A stretch of DNA of 64,000 nucleotides. It comes from Rhodobiaceae bacterium (lineage in GTDB: Bacteria; Pseudomonadota; Alphaproteobacteria; Rhizobiales; Tepidamorphaceae). Where the stretch lies: NCBI GenBank assembly GCA_020637895.1, contig JACKJP010000009.1, positions 1 through 64,000 on the forward strand. Direction: 5' to 3'. Both the position numbers and the translations under genes were made by a program. The notes beneath the pieces were generated by a model. It had not been told where the DNA came from and did no database searches. It saw nothing but the letters and a program-made list of their open reading frames with translations. Numbering within the stretch: the stretch's first letter is position 1; every line of letters starts with the position of its first letter. Below, one piece after another: positions 9,681 to 17,925 of the stretch.

Positions 9681-10070
9681 TCACAGGCAGGATTGGGCGA
9701 TTACCGCCCGCGATTCTATGAGTAGCCCGGCATCATCTGCTTTCCAGAATATTATGATCAGATCGTTGCATGGTGGCAGACCCTGAATCATAAGGTTGGC
9801 GCGCTGGTCTGCGAAGTTGATGGCGAAATCGTTCTCGCCCAGCCATTCAACTAGCTCCATTGCGGGAACGCCGGCATGAAAGCGCGCGTTGAAACTCTTC
9901 GCCGAAGCGGGGTCTTGCCATTGCGCGTCTCTGAGCAAGGCTGGTCTCGGGTCGTACAGTGCCGGGGAAGCAGTGTTTACGAAGCCTTCGGGGAAGAGAA
10001 GGGCAATGGCGGCAATCGGCGTCAGACATAGAACGACAAGGATCAAGGCTATTCGGCGGAGTACTTTCAT
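9681..10070 (-). CDS. hypothetical exported or membrane-anchored protein
   Basis: A 129-residue protein starting with a lysine/arginine pair and a long hydrophobic stretch (about residues 5-28) that could be a signal peptide or anchor. The rest is a small globular domain with two cysteines. No domain recognised. It is oriented like the two genes downstream of it (9647-8541) but about 33 bases away, and divergent from the zinc-ribbon gene at 10179. Confidence 0.5.
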   Translation of the reverse strand: MKVLRRIALILVVLCLTPIAAIALLFPEGFVNTASPALYDPRPALLRDAQWQDPASAKSFNARFHAGVPAMELVEWLGENDFAINFADQRANLMIQGLPPCNDLIIIFWKADDAGLLIESRAVIAQSCL

Positions 10071-10178
10071 CGCGGCGCCTTTCGCTGGGCAGCCGAACCC
10101 TCGCTCCCGTGGCGACCCATGATAGCATGTGTACCGGACGCATCACAGTGAACGGATGGCGAGAGGGCAGGCAGTTTC

Positions 10179-10457
10179 ATGTCGCTCTATCTTAGAGCTT
10201 GGCTCATGACCGGCTGGGTCATTTTCGTATTCATATCATCGCCGCGCTGGTTTGCCGCATTCAACGAATATTTCGGCAGTGTTGGTCAATTCGCAGCTGT
10301 GGCGTTCTGGCTAGGCCATGGTGTTGCGATGGCCTACCTCTTCAAATGCCCCGTTTGCGGGCAGTCGATCTATGTCAGCACAGCCGGGCGTTGGACGAAC
10401 AGGCGCCTTTGGCCCTACAAGGTATGCAGTAAATGCGGCCGCGATCATACGATCTGA
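10179..10457 (+). CDS. small membrane protein with C-terminal zinc ribbon
   Basis: A 92-residue protein. Two hydrophobic segments occupy about residues 7-55, and the tail carries two knuckles, CPVCG and CSKCG, spaced 26 residues apart. That is a treble-clef or zinc-ribbon pattern facing the cytoplasm or periplasm. Function unknown. It stands alone between a divergent gene and the MFS gene. Confidence 0.55.
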   Translation: MSLYLRAWLMTGWVIFVFISSPRWFAAFNEYFGSVGQFAAVAFWLGHGVAMAYLFKCPVCGQSIYVSTAGRWTNRRLWPYKVCSKCGRDHTI

Positions 10458-10507
10458 CAAGGCGCAGGCCGGCAAACGTCAAAACCCACCACGGAGCATC
10501 CCCATAA

Positions 10508-11743
10508 ATGCCGCAAGCCGGTGTCCTGCGTTCGCTGCGGATCTTCAACTACCGGGTCTGGGCGGCCGGGGCGCTGGTTTCCAATATCGGCACATGGATG
10601 CAGCGCACCGCGCAGGACTGGCTGGTCCTGACCGAGCTGACGCAGCACAGCGCGGCCTCCGTCGGCATCGTCATGGCGCTGCAATTCGGGCCGCAATTCG
10701 TGCTGCTGCCGTGGACCGGCTATGTCGCGGACCGTTTCAACCAGCGCAAGGTGATGATCGCCACGCAGTCGATCATGGGGCTGCTGGCGCTGGGCCTCGG
10801 GCTTCTGACGATCACCGGGCTGGTCCAGCTCTGGCATGTCTATGTTTTCGCGCTCCTGTTCGGCTGCGCCGCCGCCTTCGATCTGCCGGTGCGGCAGGTC
10901 TTCGTGACCGAGCTCGTCGGTGACAGCGATCTTCACAACGCCGTCGCGCTGAATTCCACCTCGTTCAACGCGGCGCGGATGATCGGCCCCGCGGTCGCGG
11001 GTCTGCTGATCGCCTCGGTCGGCACGGGATGGGCCTTTCTCATCAACGGGATTTCCTATGCCGCCGTCATCGCCTCGCTGTTTCTGCTGCGAGTCGGCGA
11101 GCTTCACCCCAATCCGCGCGCCGAACGAAAGAGGGGCGGGCTGACGGAGGGCATCCGCTATGTCTGGGGCAGAGCAGACCTGAAGGCGATCCTCGTCATT
11201 CTTTTTCTCATCGGCACGTTCGGGATGAACTTTCCGATCTTCATTTCCACGATGGCGGTGAAGATCTTCAACGTCGATGCAAGCGGCTATGGCGCGCTGT
11301 CGTCATTCCTCGCCGTGGGCACGGTGATGGGCGCGCTGCTTGCCGCCGCCCGCAGCCAGCCGCAATTTTCGCTGCTGCTGATCGGCGCTGCGGGTTTCGG
11401 TGTCGGCTGTAGCGCTGCCGCGTTCGCGCCGGACTACTGGTTTTATGCCGCGACACTGGTTGCGACCGGGGCCGCCGCGCTGACGATCCTCAATACCAGC
11501 AACAGCCTCATGCAGCTTTCCACCGAGCCTGCCATTCGAGGGCGTGTGATGGCGCTCAGAATGAGCATCGCGCTCGGCGGTACGCCCATCGGCGCGCCGA
11601 TCGTCGGCTGGGTCGCTGATACCTACGGGCCGCGCTGGGCCATGGGTGTGGGCGCGGCGGCCGGCTTCGCCGCGGCGCTGGTTGCCGTGCTTGTCATGAG
11701 GCGCGACAGGTCGAAGTCCCACCGCACGGGCGGGGCTTCGTAA
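10508..11743 (+). CDS. MFS transporter (EntS / MFS_3-like)
   Basis: A 411-residue, roughly 12-helix major facilitator. The opening resembles the EntS-type exporter family (LRIFNYRVWAAGALVSNIG and QDWLVLTELT). The cytoplasmic loop after helix 2 has the motif A-like GYVADRFNQRKVM, and a second copy in the other half reads GWVADTYGPRW. Such proteins export siderophores or drugs by proton antiport. The substrate here is not evident from neighbours. No frame damage seen. Confidence 0.82.
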   Translation: MPQAGVLRSLRIFNYRVWAAGALVSNIGTWMQRTAQDWLVLTELTQHSAASVGIVMALQFGPQFVLLPWTGYVADRFNQRKVMIATQSIMGLLALGLGLLTITGLVQLWHVYVFALLFGCAAAFDLPVRQVFVTELVGDSDLHNAVALNSTSFNAARMIGPAVAGLLIASVGTGWAFLINGISYAAVIASLFLLRVGELHPNPRAERKRGGLTEGIRYVWGRADLKAILVILFLIGTFGMNFPIFISTMAVKIFNVDASGYGALSSFLAVGTVMGALLAAARSQPQFSLLLIGAAGFGVGCSAAAFAPDYWFYAATLVATGAAALTILNTSNSLMQLSTEPAIRGRVMALRMSIALGGTPIGAPIVGWVADTYGPRWAMGVGAAAGFAAALVAVLVMRRDRSKSHRTGGAS

Positions 11744-11876
11744 CTTGACGCCGCTAATGCCAACGGTCGTTATTGGCAGCATGGAGCCCTTTGGGTATCT
11801 GGGGCGTTCCGAACATGGCGCTCGGGCCTTTCGTCCGGGCGCCTCGCGTCAGAAATAGTCGGGACGGGGAGGGAAA

Positions 11877-13172
11877 ATGCCACGCTGGCGATGGCTGTTG
11901 GCACAGTTGACGCGGCGCCTCTGGGTGCGCGCGACACTAATCGGTGCGATGGGCGTTCTGGCGGCGATCCTTGCCGCGGTCGTTGAGCGATATATCCCCT
12001 GGGACATGCCAACCAAGATCGGTGCCGAAGCAGTCGACAGCCTTCTGTCCATTCTCGCTTCCAGCATGCTGACAGTGACGACGTTTTCGCTCAGCGTAAT
12101 GGTCACCGCCTATGGTTCGGTAACGGGGAATGTCACACCCCGCGCAACGAGGCTGCTGATCGAAGACAGGCCGACGCAGAACGTCCTGTCCACCTTCGTC
12201 GGGTCCTTCCTTTTCGGCATCGTCGGATTGATCGTCCTGAAGACGGGCGCCTATGGCGATCGCGGGCGGGTCGTTCTCTATATTGTGACCATTGCGGTCA
12301 TCGTGCTGGTCGTCGTCTCGCTGCTGCGCTGGATCGATCATCTGACGCGGCTGGGGAGGGTCGGGGAAACGACGGACCGCGTCGAGGAAGCGACGCGCGA
12401 AGCGATCGAGGCCCGCCTGCGCGAACCGTTTCTGGGCGCGGCGCCGCTGCGCGATCCCAAGCGCGATATTCCGGCGTCCTATGTGCCCGTTCGTGCCGAG
12501 ATCATCGGCTATGTGCAGAATATCGACGTGCCGGCGCTTTCTCGAATGTGCGAGGAGCGAAAGACGGAAATATTCGTCAATGCCGTTCCCGGTACCTTCG
12601 TCTATCCCCATACGCCGCTGGCGTGGGTCGCCAGGGCAGGGAAGGCCGATGAGACAGATGCCTATTGCGCGGAAGTCTGCGACACCTTCGCCATCGGCGA
12701 CCAGCGTTCTTTCGATCAGGACCCCCGTTTTGGCCTCGCTGTGCTGAGCGAGGTCGCCTTGCGGGCGATGTCGCCGGCGGTCAATGATTCTGGAACGGCA
12801 ATCGATGTCATCGGGCGGATGACGCGGTTGCTCAGCCTGTGGGCTGAAGGTGATGGCGACGATGAGGAGCGCAAGCCGCGCTATCCCAGCGTGCGCGTGC
12901 CGTCGCTGGCTACGTCCGACCTGTTCGAGGATGCGTTCATGCTGGTCGCGCGCGACGGCGCCGGTCTCATCGAGGTCCAGCTACGCCTGCAAAAATCGCT
13001 GCTGGCGCTTTCTCGGCTTGGCGGTGAGGACTTCAGGGCCGCCGCGCGGCGGCAATCCCAGCTGGCAATGGAGCGTGCGTCGAAGGCGCTCGCTCTGGAG
13101 GGGGATCGGAAGCGATTGCGTGAGATCCTGACGCAGGAAACGCCGAAACGGCCGCGCGGCAAGCGGAAATAA
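11877..13172 (+). CDS. DUF2254 family membrane protein
   Basis: A 431-residue protein matching the DUF2254 family in length and layout: four hydrophobic segments in the first 150 residues, then a long soluble C-terminal part with the conserved-looking FVYPHTPLAWV and AVNDSGTAIDVIGRM stretches. The start at 11877 is supported by GGGGAGGG just upstream. Function is unknown for the family. It stands as a single gene after a 133-base gap holding only an imperfect GC hairpin. Confidence 0.82.
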   Translation: MPRWRWLLAQLTRRLWVRATLIGAMGVLAAILAAVVERYIPWDMPTKIGAEAVDSLLSILASSMLTVTTFSLSVMVTAYGSVTGNVTPRATRLLIEDRPTQNVLSTFVGSFLFGIVGLIVLKTGAYGDRGRVVLYIVTIAVIVLVVVSLLRWIDHLTRLGRVGETTDRVEEATREAIEARLREPFLGAAPLRDPKRDIPASYVPVRAEIIGYVQNIDVPALSRMCEERKTEIFVNAVPGTFVYPHTPLAWVARAGKADETDAYCAEVCDTFAIGDQRSFDQDPRFGLAVLSEVALRAMSPAVNDSGTAIDVIGRMTRLLSLWAEGDGDDEERKPRYPSVRVPSLATSDLFEDAFMLVARDGAGLIEVQLRLQKSLLALSRLGGEDFRAAARRQSQLAMERASKALALEGDRKRLREILTQETPKRPRGKRK

Positions 13173-13230
13173 CGTCCGGCAGGCTTGCGTTCTATCCCGG
13201 GAACGCCTCTCGGCGACAATCGCGGGATCG

Positions 13231-13443
13231 TCAGTTGCTTCGTTCGCGTGCAGCGATCAGCACGGCGCCGATGAGGACGCCAAGGCAGCCTGTCAGCAGA
13301 ACGGCTCCCGCGATGATTTGCGGGGCGCCCGCGAAGGCGATCGCGGCGGATATGGCGACAATGGTGAGGATCGCGGCGGTAAGCCGTGCGTCAGCCACGA
13401 ACATGCCGAAGAGTTCGGACAGAACATCCTTGAGGATGGTCAT
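13231..13443 (-). CDS. small two-helix membrane protein
   Basis: About 70 residues from the ATG at 13443, with two hydrophobic segments (about 23-40 and 43-62). The start overlaps the stop of the upstream COG4280-like gene by three bases (ATGA), so the two are translationally coupled. A longer reading from 13548 would run over the neighbour and is not favoured. It may be an accessory subunit of that membrane protein. No family recognised. Confidence 0.6.
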   Translation of the reverse strand: MTILKDVLSELFGMFVADARLTAAILTIVAISAAIAFAGAPQIIAGAVLLTGCLGVLIGAVLIAARERSN

Positions 13444-14189
13444 CGGGTCACCTCCCTGCGTCCGGTTCGTGCAAGCCGCGCAGCCAGCAGTCCCGCCCCG
13501 AGGAAGAGGGCCGCAAAAACGAACAGCGACAGATCCGCGCCCGGCCATTCGACGCCGAGGCCTTCGCCGGTCCAGAAGACGCCGAACGCGGAAAGCATGA
13601 CGCCGACGGCAAATTTGAGCGTGTTTTCCGGCACCGTCGAAAGCGGCCGGTGGATGATCGCGCCAATGGCCAGAACGGCGACGCAGGCAGCGAGCGCGCC
13701 GAGGCTCGCCGGCCAGATGAGGCCGCGCCCGGCACCGACGGCGATGACGATGAAGACGACTTCCAGGCCTTCCAGCAGCACGGCCTTGTAGGCGGCAATG
13801 CCGGCAATCCAGTCCTGCGAGGTCTTCTGCCGTTGTGCCGCTTCGGTCAGTTCAGCGCGCTCGGCGTCGAAAATCGCGTCTTCGTCGTGCAGCGGGATCA
13901 CGCCTGCGGCACGAAGCGACGCCTTTCGCAGCCAGCCGATACCGAACAGCAAAAGCAGGACACCGATAACGAGTTGCAGGGCATGCAGCGGGACACGGTC
14001 GAGCAGCGGACCCAGCACGAGAACGACTGCCGCGAGGGTTGCCAGTGCAGCGACCGTTCCCAGGACGGCAGGCTTCCACCCGCGAAGCGTCGCAACCGCC
14101 AGAATGATCGTGAAGGCTTCGACGATTTCGACCGTCGAGGCGAGAAACGCCGAACCGATCGCCGGGGCGGCCTGAGACCACATCACCAT
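13440..14189 (-). CDS. COG4280-like membrane protein with two ExxE motifs
   Basis: A 249-residue polytopic protein, about seven helices. Two similar helices carry acidic pairs: VEIVEAF (Glu21, Glu24) and LEGLEVV (Glu140, Glu143), suggesting an internal duplication. Such intramembrane ExxE pairs bind metal in FTR1 iron permeases and GDT1/LysE-superfamily cation transporters, so a cation transporter role is plausible but inferred. The family itself is uncharacterised as far as I know. It is coupled by an ATGA overlap to the 70-residue gene downstream. Confidence 0.7.
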   Translation of the reverse strand: MVMWSQAAPAIGSAFLASTVEIVEAFTIILAVATLRGWKPAVLGTVAALATLAAVVLVLGPLLDRVPLHALQLVIGVLLLLFGIGWLRKASLRAAGVIPLHDEDAIFDAERAELTEAAQRQKTSQDWIAGIAAYKAVLLEGLEVVFIVIAVGAGRGLIWPASLGALAACVAVLAIGAIIHRPLSTVPENTLKFAVGVMLSAFGVFWTGEGLGVEWPGADLSLFVFAALFLGAGLLAARLARTGRREVTR

Positions 14190-14288
14190 TCGCAGGGTCC
14201 TTCCAAACTTGCGATTTCATGCATGAGCATAGCGGCCTATATGGTCCTTGTATCGTGAAGGCCGACAAAAACGGGAGACAAATGCGCC

Positions 14289-14867
14289 ATGGTGATTGAG
14301 ACGATCATCGCACGCTATGGCCTGATTGGCGTATTGCTGGGGGCCGGGCTTGAGGGAGAAACGGTTGTTGTCGCGGCCGGCCTGCTGGCCCATCAGGGTC
14401 TCCTTCCGCTTCCCGGCGTGGCGGTTGCCGGCGCGATCGGTTCGTTCATTGCAGATCAGCTTCTCTTCCTTCTTGGCCGGCGCTTTCGCGATCATCCGCG
14501 CGTGCGCCGCGTTTCGGAGCGAGCGGCGTTCAAGCGCGCGCTATCCCTGCTTGAAGCCCGCCCGGAAGGGTTCATTTTCGCGTTCCGCTTCATCTATGGC
14601 ATTCGAACCGTCAGCCCGATTGCGATCGGAACCTCCGCCGTGTCCGCCGGCACCTATCTCGTCATCAATGTTATCGCCGCCATCGTCTGGGCAATCCTGT
14701 TCACCGCCATCGGTTACGCATTTGGCCATGCCATCGAACGGCTCTTCGGCGAATTGCGGTCCATCGAACATGTCGCCATCGCCATTGCTGTCGTGTTTGC
14801 CATCATGGCTTTCGCCGTCTGGTATCTGCGCCGGCGGATGAAGGAACGTATCAAAGAAGAGGGCTGA
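14289..14867 (+). CDS. DedA family membrane protein
   Basis: A 192-residue DedA/VTT (SNARE-associated) protein. Typical features are the early LEGETVVVAAG segment, the re-entrant loop, and the FAFRFIYGIRTVSPIAIG stretch that bears the family's key basic residues. DedA proteins help flip undecaprenyl phosphate and other lipids and support membrane energisation. Its end overlaps the convergent PLD gene by 17 bases, a tight arrangement of two membrane-lipid genes. Confidence 0.87.
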   Translation: MVIETIIARYGLIGVLLGAGLEGETVVVAAGLLAHQGLLPLPGVAVAGAIGSFIADQLLFLLGRRFRDHPRVRRVSERAAFKRALSLLEARPEGFIFAFRFIYGIRTVSPIAIGTSAVSAGTYLVINVIAAIVWAILFTAIGYAFGHAIERLFGELRSIEHVAIAIAVVFAIMAFAVWYLRRRMKERIKEEG

Positions 14868-16263
14868 CGAGGCGGGCGCCGTTTTCGGCAAGCCGGCGGA
14901 ATCGCCCGCGCCGTTTCCAGTCATCCAGGCGCACCTCGTCTCCGGCGGCCAGATAGCCGTCCTGGATTGTCTTCAGGGCATCAATCGAATGGCTGTCGAA
15001 CAGCAGAAGGCTGACTTCCTCGTTCAGCTGGAAGGACCGGATGTCGATGTTGCTCGAACCGACGATGGCGAGCGCCTGATCGATGCGGACATTCTTGGCG
15101 TGCAGCAGGAAATCCGGATAGCGGTGGATGCGAACGCCAGCAATGAGGAGGTCGTGGTAGTAGGATTCCTGGGCGTAGCGGACAAGCTTCTGATCGATGA
15201 CCGCGGATACGACAATCCTGACATCGACGCCGCGCAACACGGCTGTCCGGAGTGCAGCGAGCAGACCCTCATCCGGGATGAGATAGGGCGTGACGATGAT
15301 CACTTCGCCTGTTGCCTGGTCGACCTGCCAGGTCAGCAACGTCTGGAAGCCCTCAACAGGGTAGTCGGCGCCGCTGGGCAACACCTGCGCGATGGACGCG
15401 CCGGCCGATGCTGGTATTTCAGGCGCTTCGTCGAGCAGGTTTCTGGTCTCCAGATACCAGTCCGTCAGGAAGATCGCCGTCATCGCAGCGACAGCAGGCC
15501 CCCGAACACGCGCCACGAGTTCGCGGTTGACGATGCCGGGGCGAAAATCCCGGGCTACGATGTTCTGCGAACCGGCATAGCCGGCCTCTCCATCGATGAT
15601 GAAGAGCTTGCGATGGTTGCGCATGTCGCGGCGGGTTCGCGCGCGCAGCAGACGCAGGGGAAGCACGGCGCGCACTTCAACGCCGGCATCTTCAAGATGC
15701 CTCAGCGTGCCCTTGACCCATTTGTGCGAGCCGACCGGATCGACAAGCACATGGCAGGCGACGCCGCGGGCAACGGCGCGCTGCAGCGCTGAAACGACCT
15801 TCAGGCCGATGGCGTCATCGGCAAAGATATAAGCAAGGATGCGAACGTGCCGGCGGGCCGCATCGATATCGGCAACGAGCCTGTCGATGACGGCGTCGTA
15901 GTTGTCGATAAGCTCGACCTCGTTGCCGCCTGTTGCGGGAAGATGTCCGAGCCGCTCCGACAGGGCGGCAACGGGCGAGGGTGCGCCTCCATGTGCGGGA
16001 GCGGCGTGGCGCAACCGGTCTGCAATGCCGTCGATGAAAGGCCTGAGCTTCCTGAAACGGTCAACCCGCCAGCGAGGAAAGCGCGGCGTGCCGATGGCGA
16101 GAAACAGCAACAGGCCCGGTACCGGCAGAAAGAAGATCAACAACAGCCAGCTGCTCGTCGCCGCCGGCGTCCGTCGGAACGGTACGATAGCCAGCATCGC
16201 GAAACGGATGACCCATTCAAGGATGTACCAGGCCTGGCCGAGGCTCGGGAGCACGATTTCCAT
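14851..16263 (-). CDS. cardiolipin synthase-like phospholipase D family protein
   Basis: About 470 residues from the ATG at 16263. A longer reading from 16404 adds a non-conserved, arginine-rich leader and is rejected. Two N-terminal transmembrane helices are followed by two PLD domains with HKD motifs: HRKLFIID at about residue 217 and HAKNVRID at about 387, each trailed by the GSQN or GSSN segment. This is the ClsA-type layout that condenses phosphatidylglycerol to cardiolipin at the inner membrane. Convergent overlap with dedA-like 14289-14867. Confidence 0.86.
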   Translation of the reverse strand: MEIVLPSLGQAWYILEWVIRFAMLAIVPFRRTPAATSSWLLLIFFLPVPGLLLFLAIGTPRFPRWRVDRFRKLRPFIDGIADRLRHAAPAHGGAPSPVAALSERLGHLPATGGNEVELIDNYDAVIDRLVADIDAARRHVRILAYIFADDAIGLKVVSALQRAVARGVACHVLVDPVGSHKWVKGTLRHLEDAGVEVRAVLPLRLLRARTRRDMRNHRKLFIIDGEAGYAGSQNIVARDFRPGIVNRELVARVRGPAVAAMTAIFLTDWYLETRNLLDEAPEIPASAGASIAQVLPSGADYPVEGFQTLLTWQVDQATGEVIIVTPYLIPDEGLLAALRTAVLRGVDVRIVVSAVIDQKLVRYAQESYYHDLLIAGVRIHRYPDFLLHAKNVRIDQALAIVGSSNIDIRSFQLNEEVSLLLFDSHSIDALKTIQDGYLAAGDEVRLDDWKRRGRFRRLAENGARLVSPLL

Positions 16264-16403
16264 GGCCGCATGGTAGCAAGAACGGTCGCTGCACGAGAGG
16301 CGATTCTGGCCCGCCCTGTTTTTGCACCAATGACTTGCACCGGCAGCCGCGCTGCGAGAAGTTCTCGGGCCTGAATGAAAAGACGATGGAGGAAGACGCG
16401 CCA

Positions 16404-17282
16404 ATGGGAGCGGAGGATAATCTGCCGGACGGCAGATACGGGCTGACGGATGAAGCGTTGCGCGAGTTGCCGACAGTCTTCAAGCCCGGGCTGATGGCTG
16501 GTCAGACCGTACTTGTCTCCGGCGCCGGAACGGGACTCGGAAAGGCCATCGCGATGCTTTATGCGCGGCTCGGCGCGAAGCTGGTCATATGCGGGCGGAC
16601 CCCGGAAAAGCTCGAGGCCGCGGCACCGTTGTTTCGTGAAGCGGGCGCTGAGGTATTCGTGCATCCCGTCAATATCCGCAATCCCGAACAGGTCGATGAA
16701 ATGTTCGCCAAAGTCGGCGAGACGTGTGGAGGTATCGATATTCTGGTCAACAATGCCGGTGGCCAGTTCGCACAGCTGGCCATCGATTTTACGCACAAGG
16801 GCTGGCAGGCGGTCATCGACACCAACCTCAATGGCACCTGGTACATGATGCAGGCTGCGGCAAGGGCGTGGATTGAGCGCGGCGTACCCGGAAACATCGT
16901 CAATATCGTCGCGTCGGTATGGCGCGGGCGGCCGACCGTTGCCCATAGCTGCGCGGCACGGGCGGGGGTGATCTATCTGTCGAAATCAGTTGCGGTTGAA
17001 TGGGCGGAGCACAGGATCCGCATCAACTGCGTAGCCCCTGGCGCAATCGAAACGACTGCGTTCGGCCAGTACCCTCCGTCCGGCATCCACGGATTCTTCC
17101 ACAACGCCAACCCCATGCGGCATCCGGGCGATGTGCAGGATATTGCGGAGGCCTGCGTGTATCTGACGGCGCCATCGGGTAAGTATGTCACCGGCGAGGT
17201 GGTCACGGTCGATGGCGGCCAGCAGCTCTGGGGCGATTCCTGGCCGGGCGGGCGTCCTGACTATTTTGCGTGGGCACCATAA
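16404..17282 (+). CDS. SDR oxidoreductase with altered catalytic residues (dienoyl/enoyl-CoA reductase-like)
   Basis: About 292 residues from the ATG at 16404, which has GGAGGAA eight bases upstream. The Rossmann motif GAGTGLG (40-46) and NNAG (117-120) are present. Ser171 is in place, but the usual Tyr-x3-Lys reads Ser182-x3-Arg186 in the context HSCAARAGV. The flanking His and the VAVEW segment resemble 2,4-dienoyl-CoA reductase and peroxisomal trans-2-enoyl-CoA reductase, which also lack the Tyr but normally keep Lys. Probable NADPH-dependent acyl-CoA reductase. The substrate is unknown. The downstream gene starts two bases after the stop. Confidence 0.75.
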   Translation: MGAEDNLPDGRYGLTDEALRELPTVFKPGLMAGQTVLVSGAGTGLGKAIAMLYARLGAKLVICGRTPEKLEAAAPLFREAGAEVFVHPVNIRNPEQVDEMFAKVGETCGGIDILVNNAGGQFAQLAIDFTHKGWQAVIDTNLNGTWYMMQAAARAWIERGVPGNIVNIVASVWRGRPTVAHSCAARAGVIYLSKSVAVEWAEHRIRINCVAPGAIETTAFGQYPPSGIHGFFHNANPMRHPGDVQDIAEACVYLTAPSGKYVTGEVVTVDGGQQLWGDSWPGGRPDYFAWAP

Positions 17283-17283
17283 G

Positions 17284-17925
17284 ATGTGGGAACGGTTCAA
17301 GCGTCTCTTCAGTGTTGAAACCCAGCCTGCGGCGCCGGCTGCGGACTTTGAGGAGGCCTTCGCGTCGCTGAGGGCCGATTGTCCGGGCGCCGCCTTCATT
17401 TTCGCGCGCACGCTCCACAATGCGCGCGCCGTCGTCGACCGCGACGATCTCACGGTGCAACAGAAGATCCGGGACATCGACAAGGAGATCGGCCGCGCGC
17501 GCATGGTCAGCAGTTCCGATGGCGGCATTACGGTGATGGGTTTGCAAACCGTTCGTCGCATGCTGGCCGCGTCGGAGGAGCAGCCCGATCAGGCCTTCGC
17601 TTATCATGCCGTCTTCGAGACCATCGCGCGTCACGGGGCAGCATATCGCGAGATGCAGGCAGAAGACGAGGCGACGCCGACCATTCCGGGCGTCGCGCGG
17701 ACGCTCGGCAAACACAAGTCTCCGGCAGACCTCGTGCGATCGGTCGAGGCAGATTACACGAGAATGACGGCGTCGGCCGAGGATGCCGAAGCGCGCGAAA
17801 GGCTCCAGCGTCAACTGGAAATCGATCGCTGGACGTTGCTGGCGATGTTCGATCTGAGGCAGGAAGCCCAGTCGCACGAAATCGACATTGCGATGGGCCG
17901 GATGCGGAAGCTGGTCAGGCCCTAG
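17284..17925 (+). CDS. conserved hypothetical protein
   Basis: About 213 residues from the ATG at 17284, directly after the SDR stop. Soluble, charged and mostly helical, without membrane segments, cysteine clusters or a motif I know. Likely co-transcribed with the SDR. Its last 11 bases overlap the convergent ATP-grasp gene. Function unknown. Confidence 0.6.
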   Translation: MWERFKRLFSVETQPAAPAADFEEAFASLRADCPGAAFIFARTLHNARAVVDRDDLTVQQKIRDIDKEIGRARMVSSSDGGITVMGLQTVRRMLAASEEQPDQAFAYHAVFETIARHGAAYREMQAEDEATPTIPGVARTLGKHKSPADLVRSVEADYTRMTASAEDAEARERLQRQLEIDRWTLLAMFDLRQEAQSHEIDIAMGRMRKLVRP

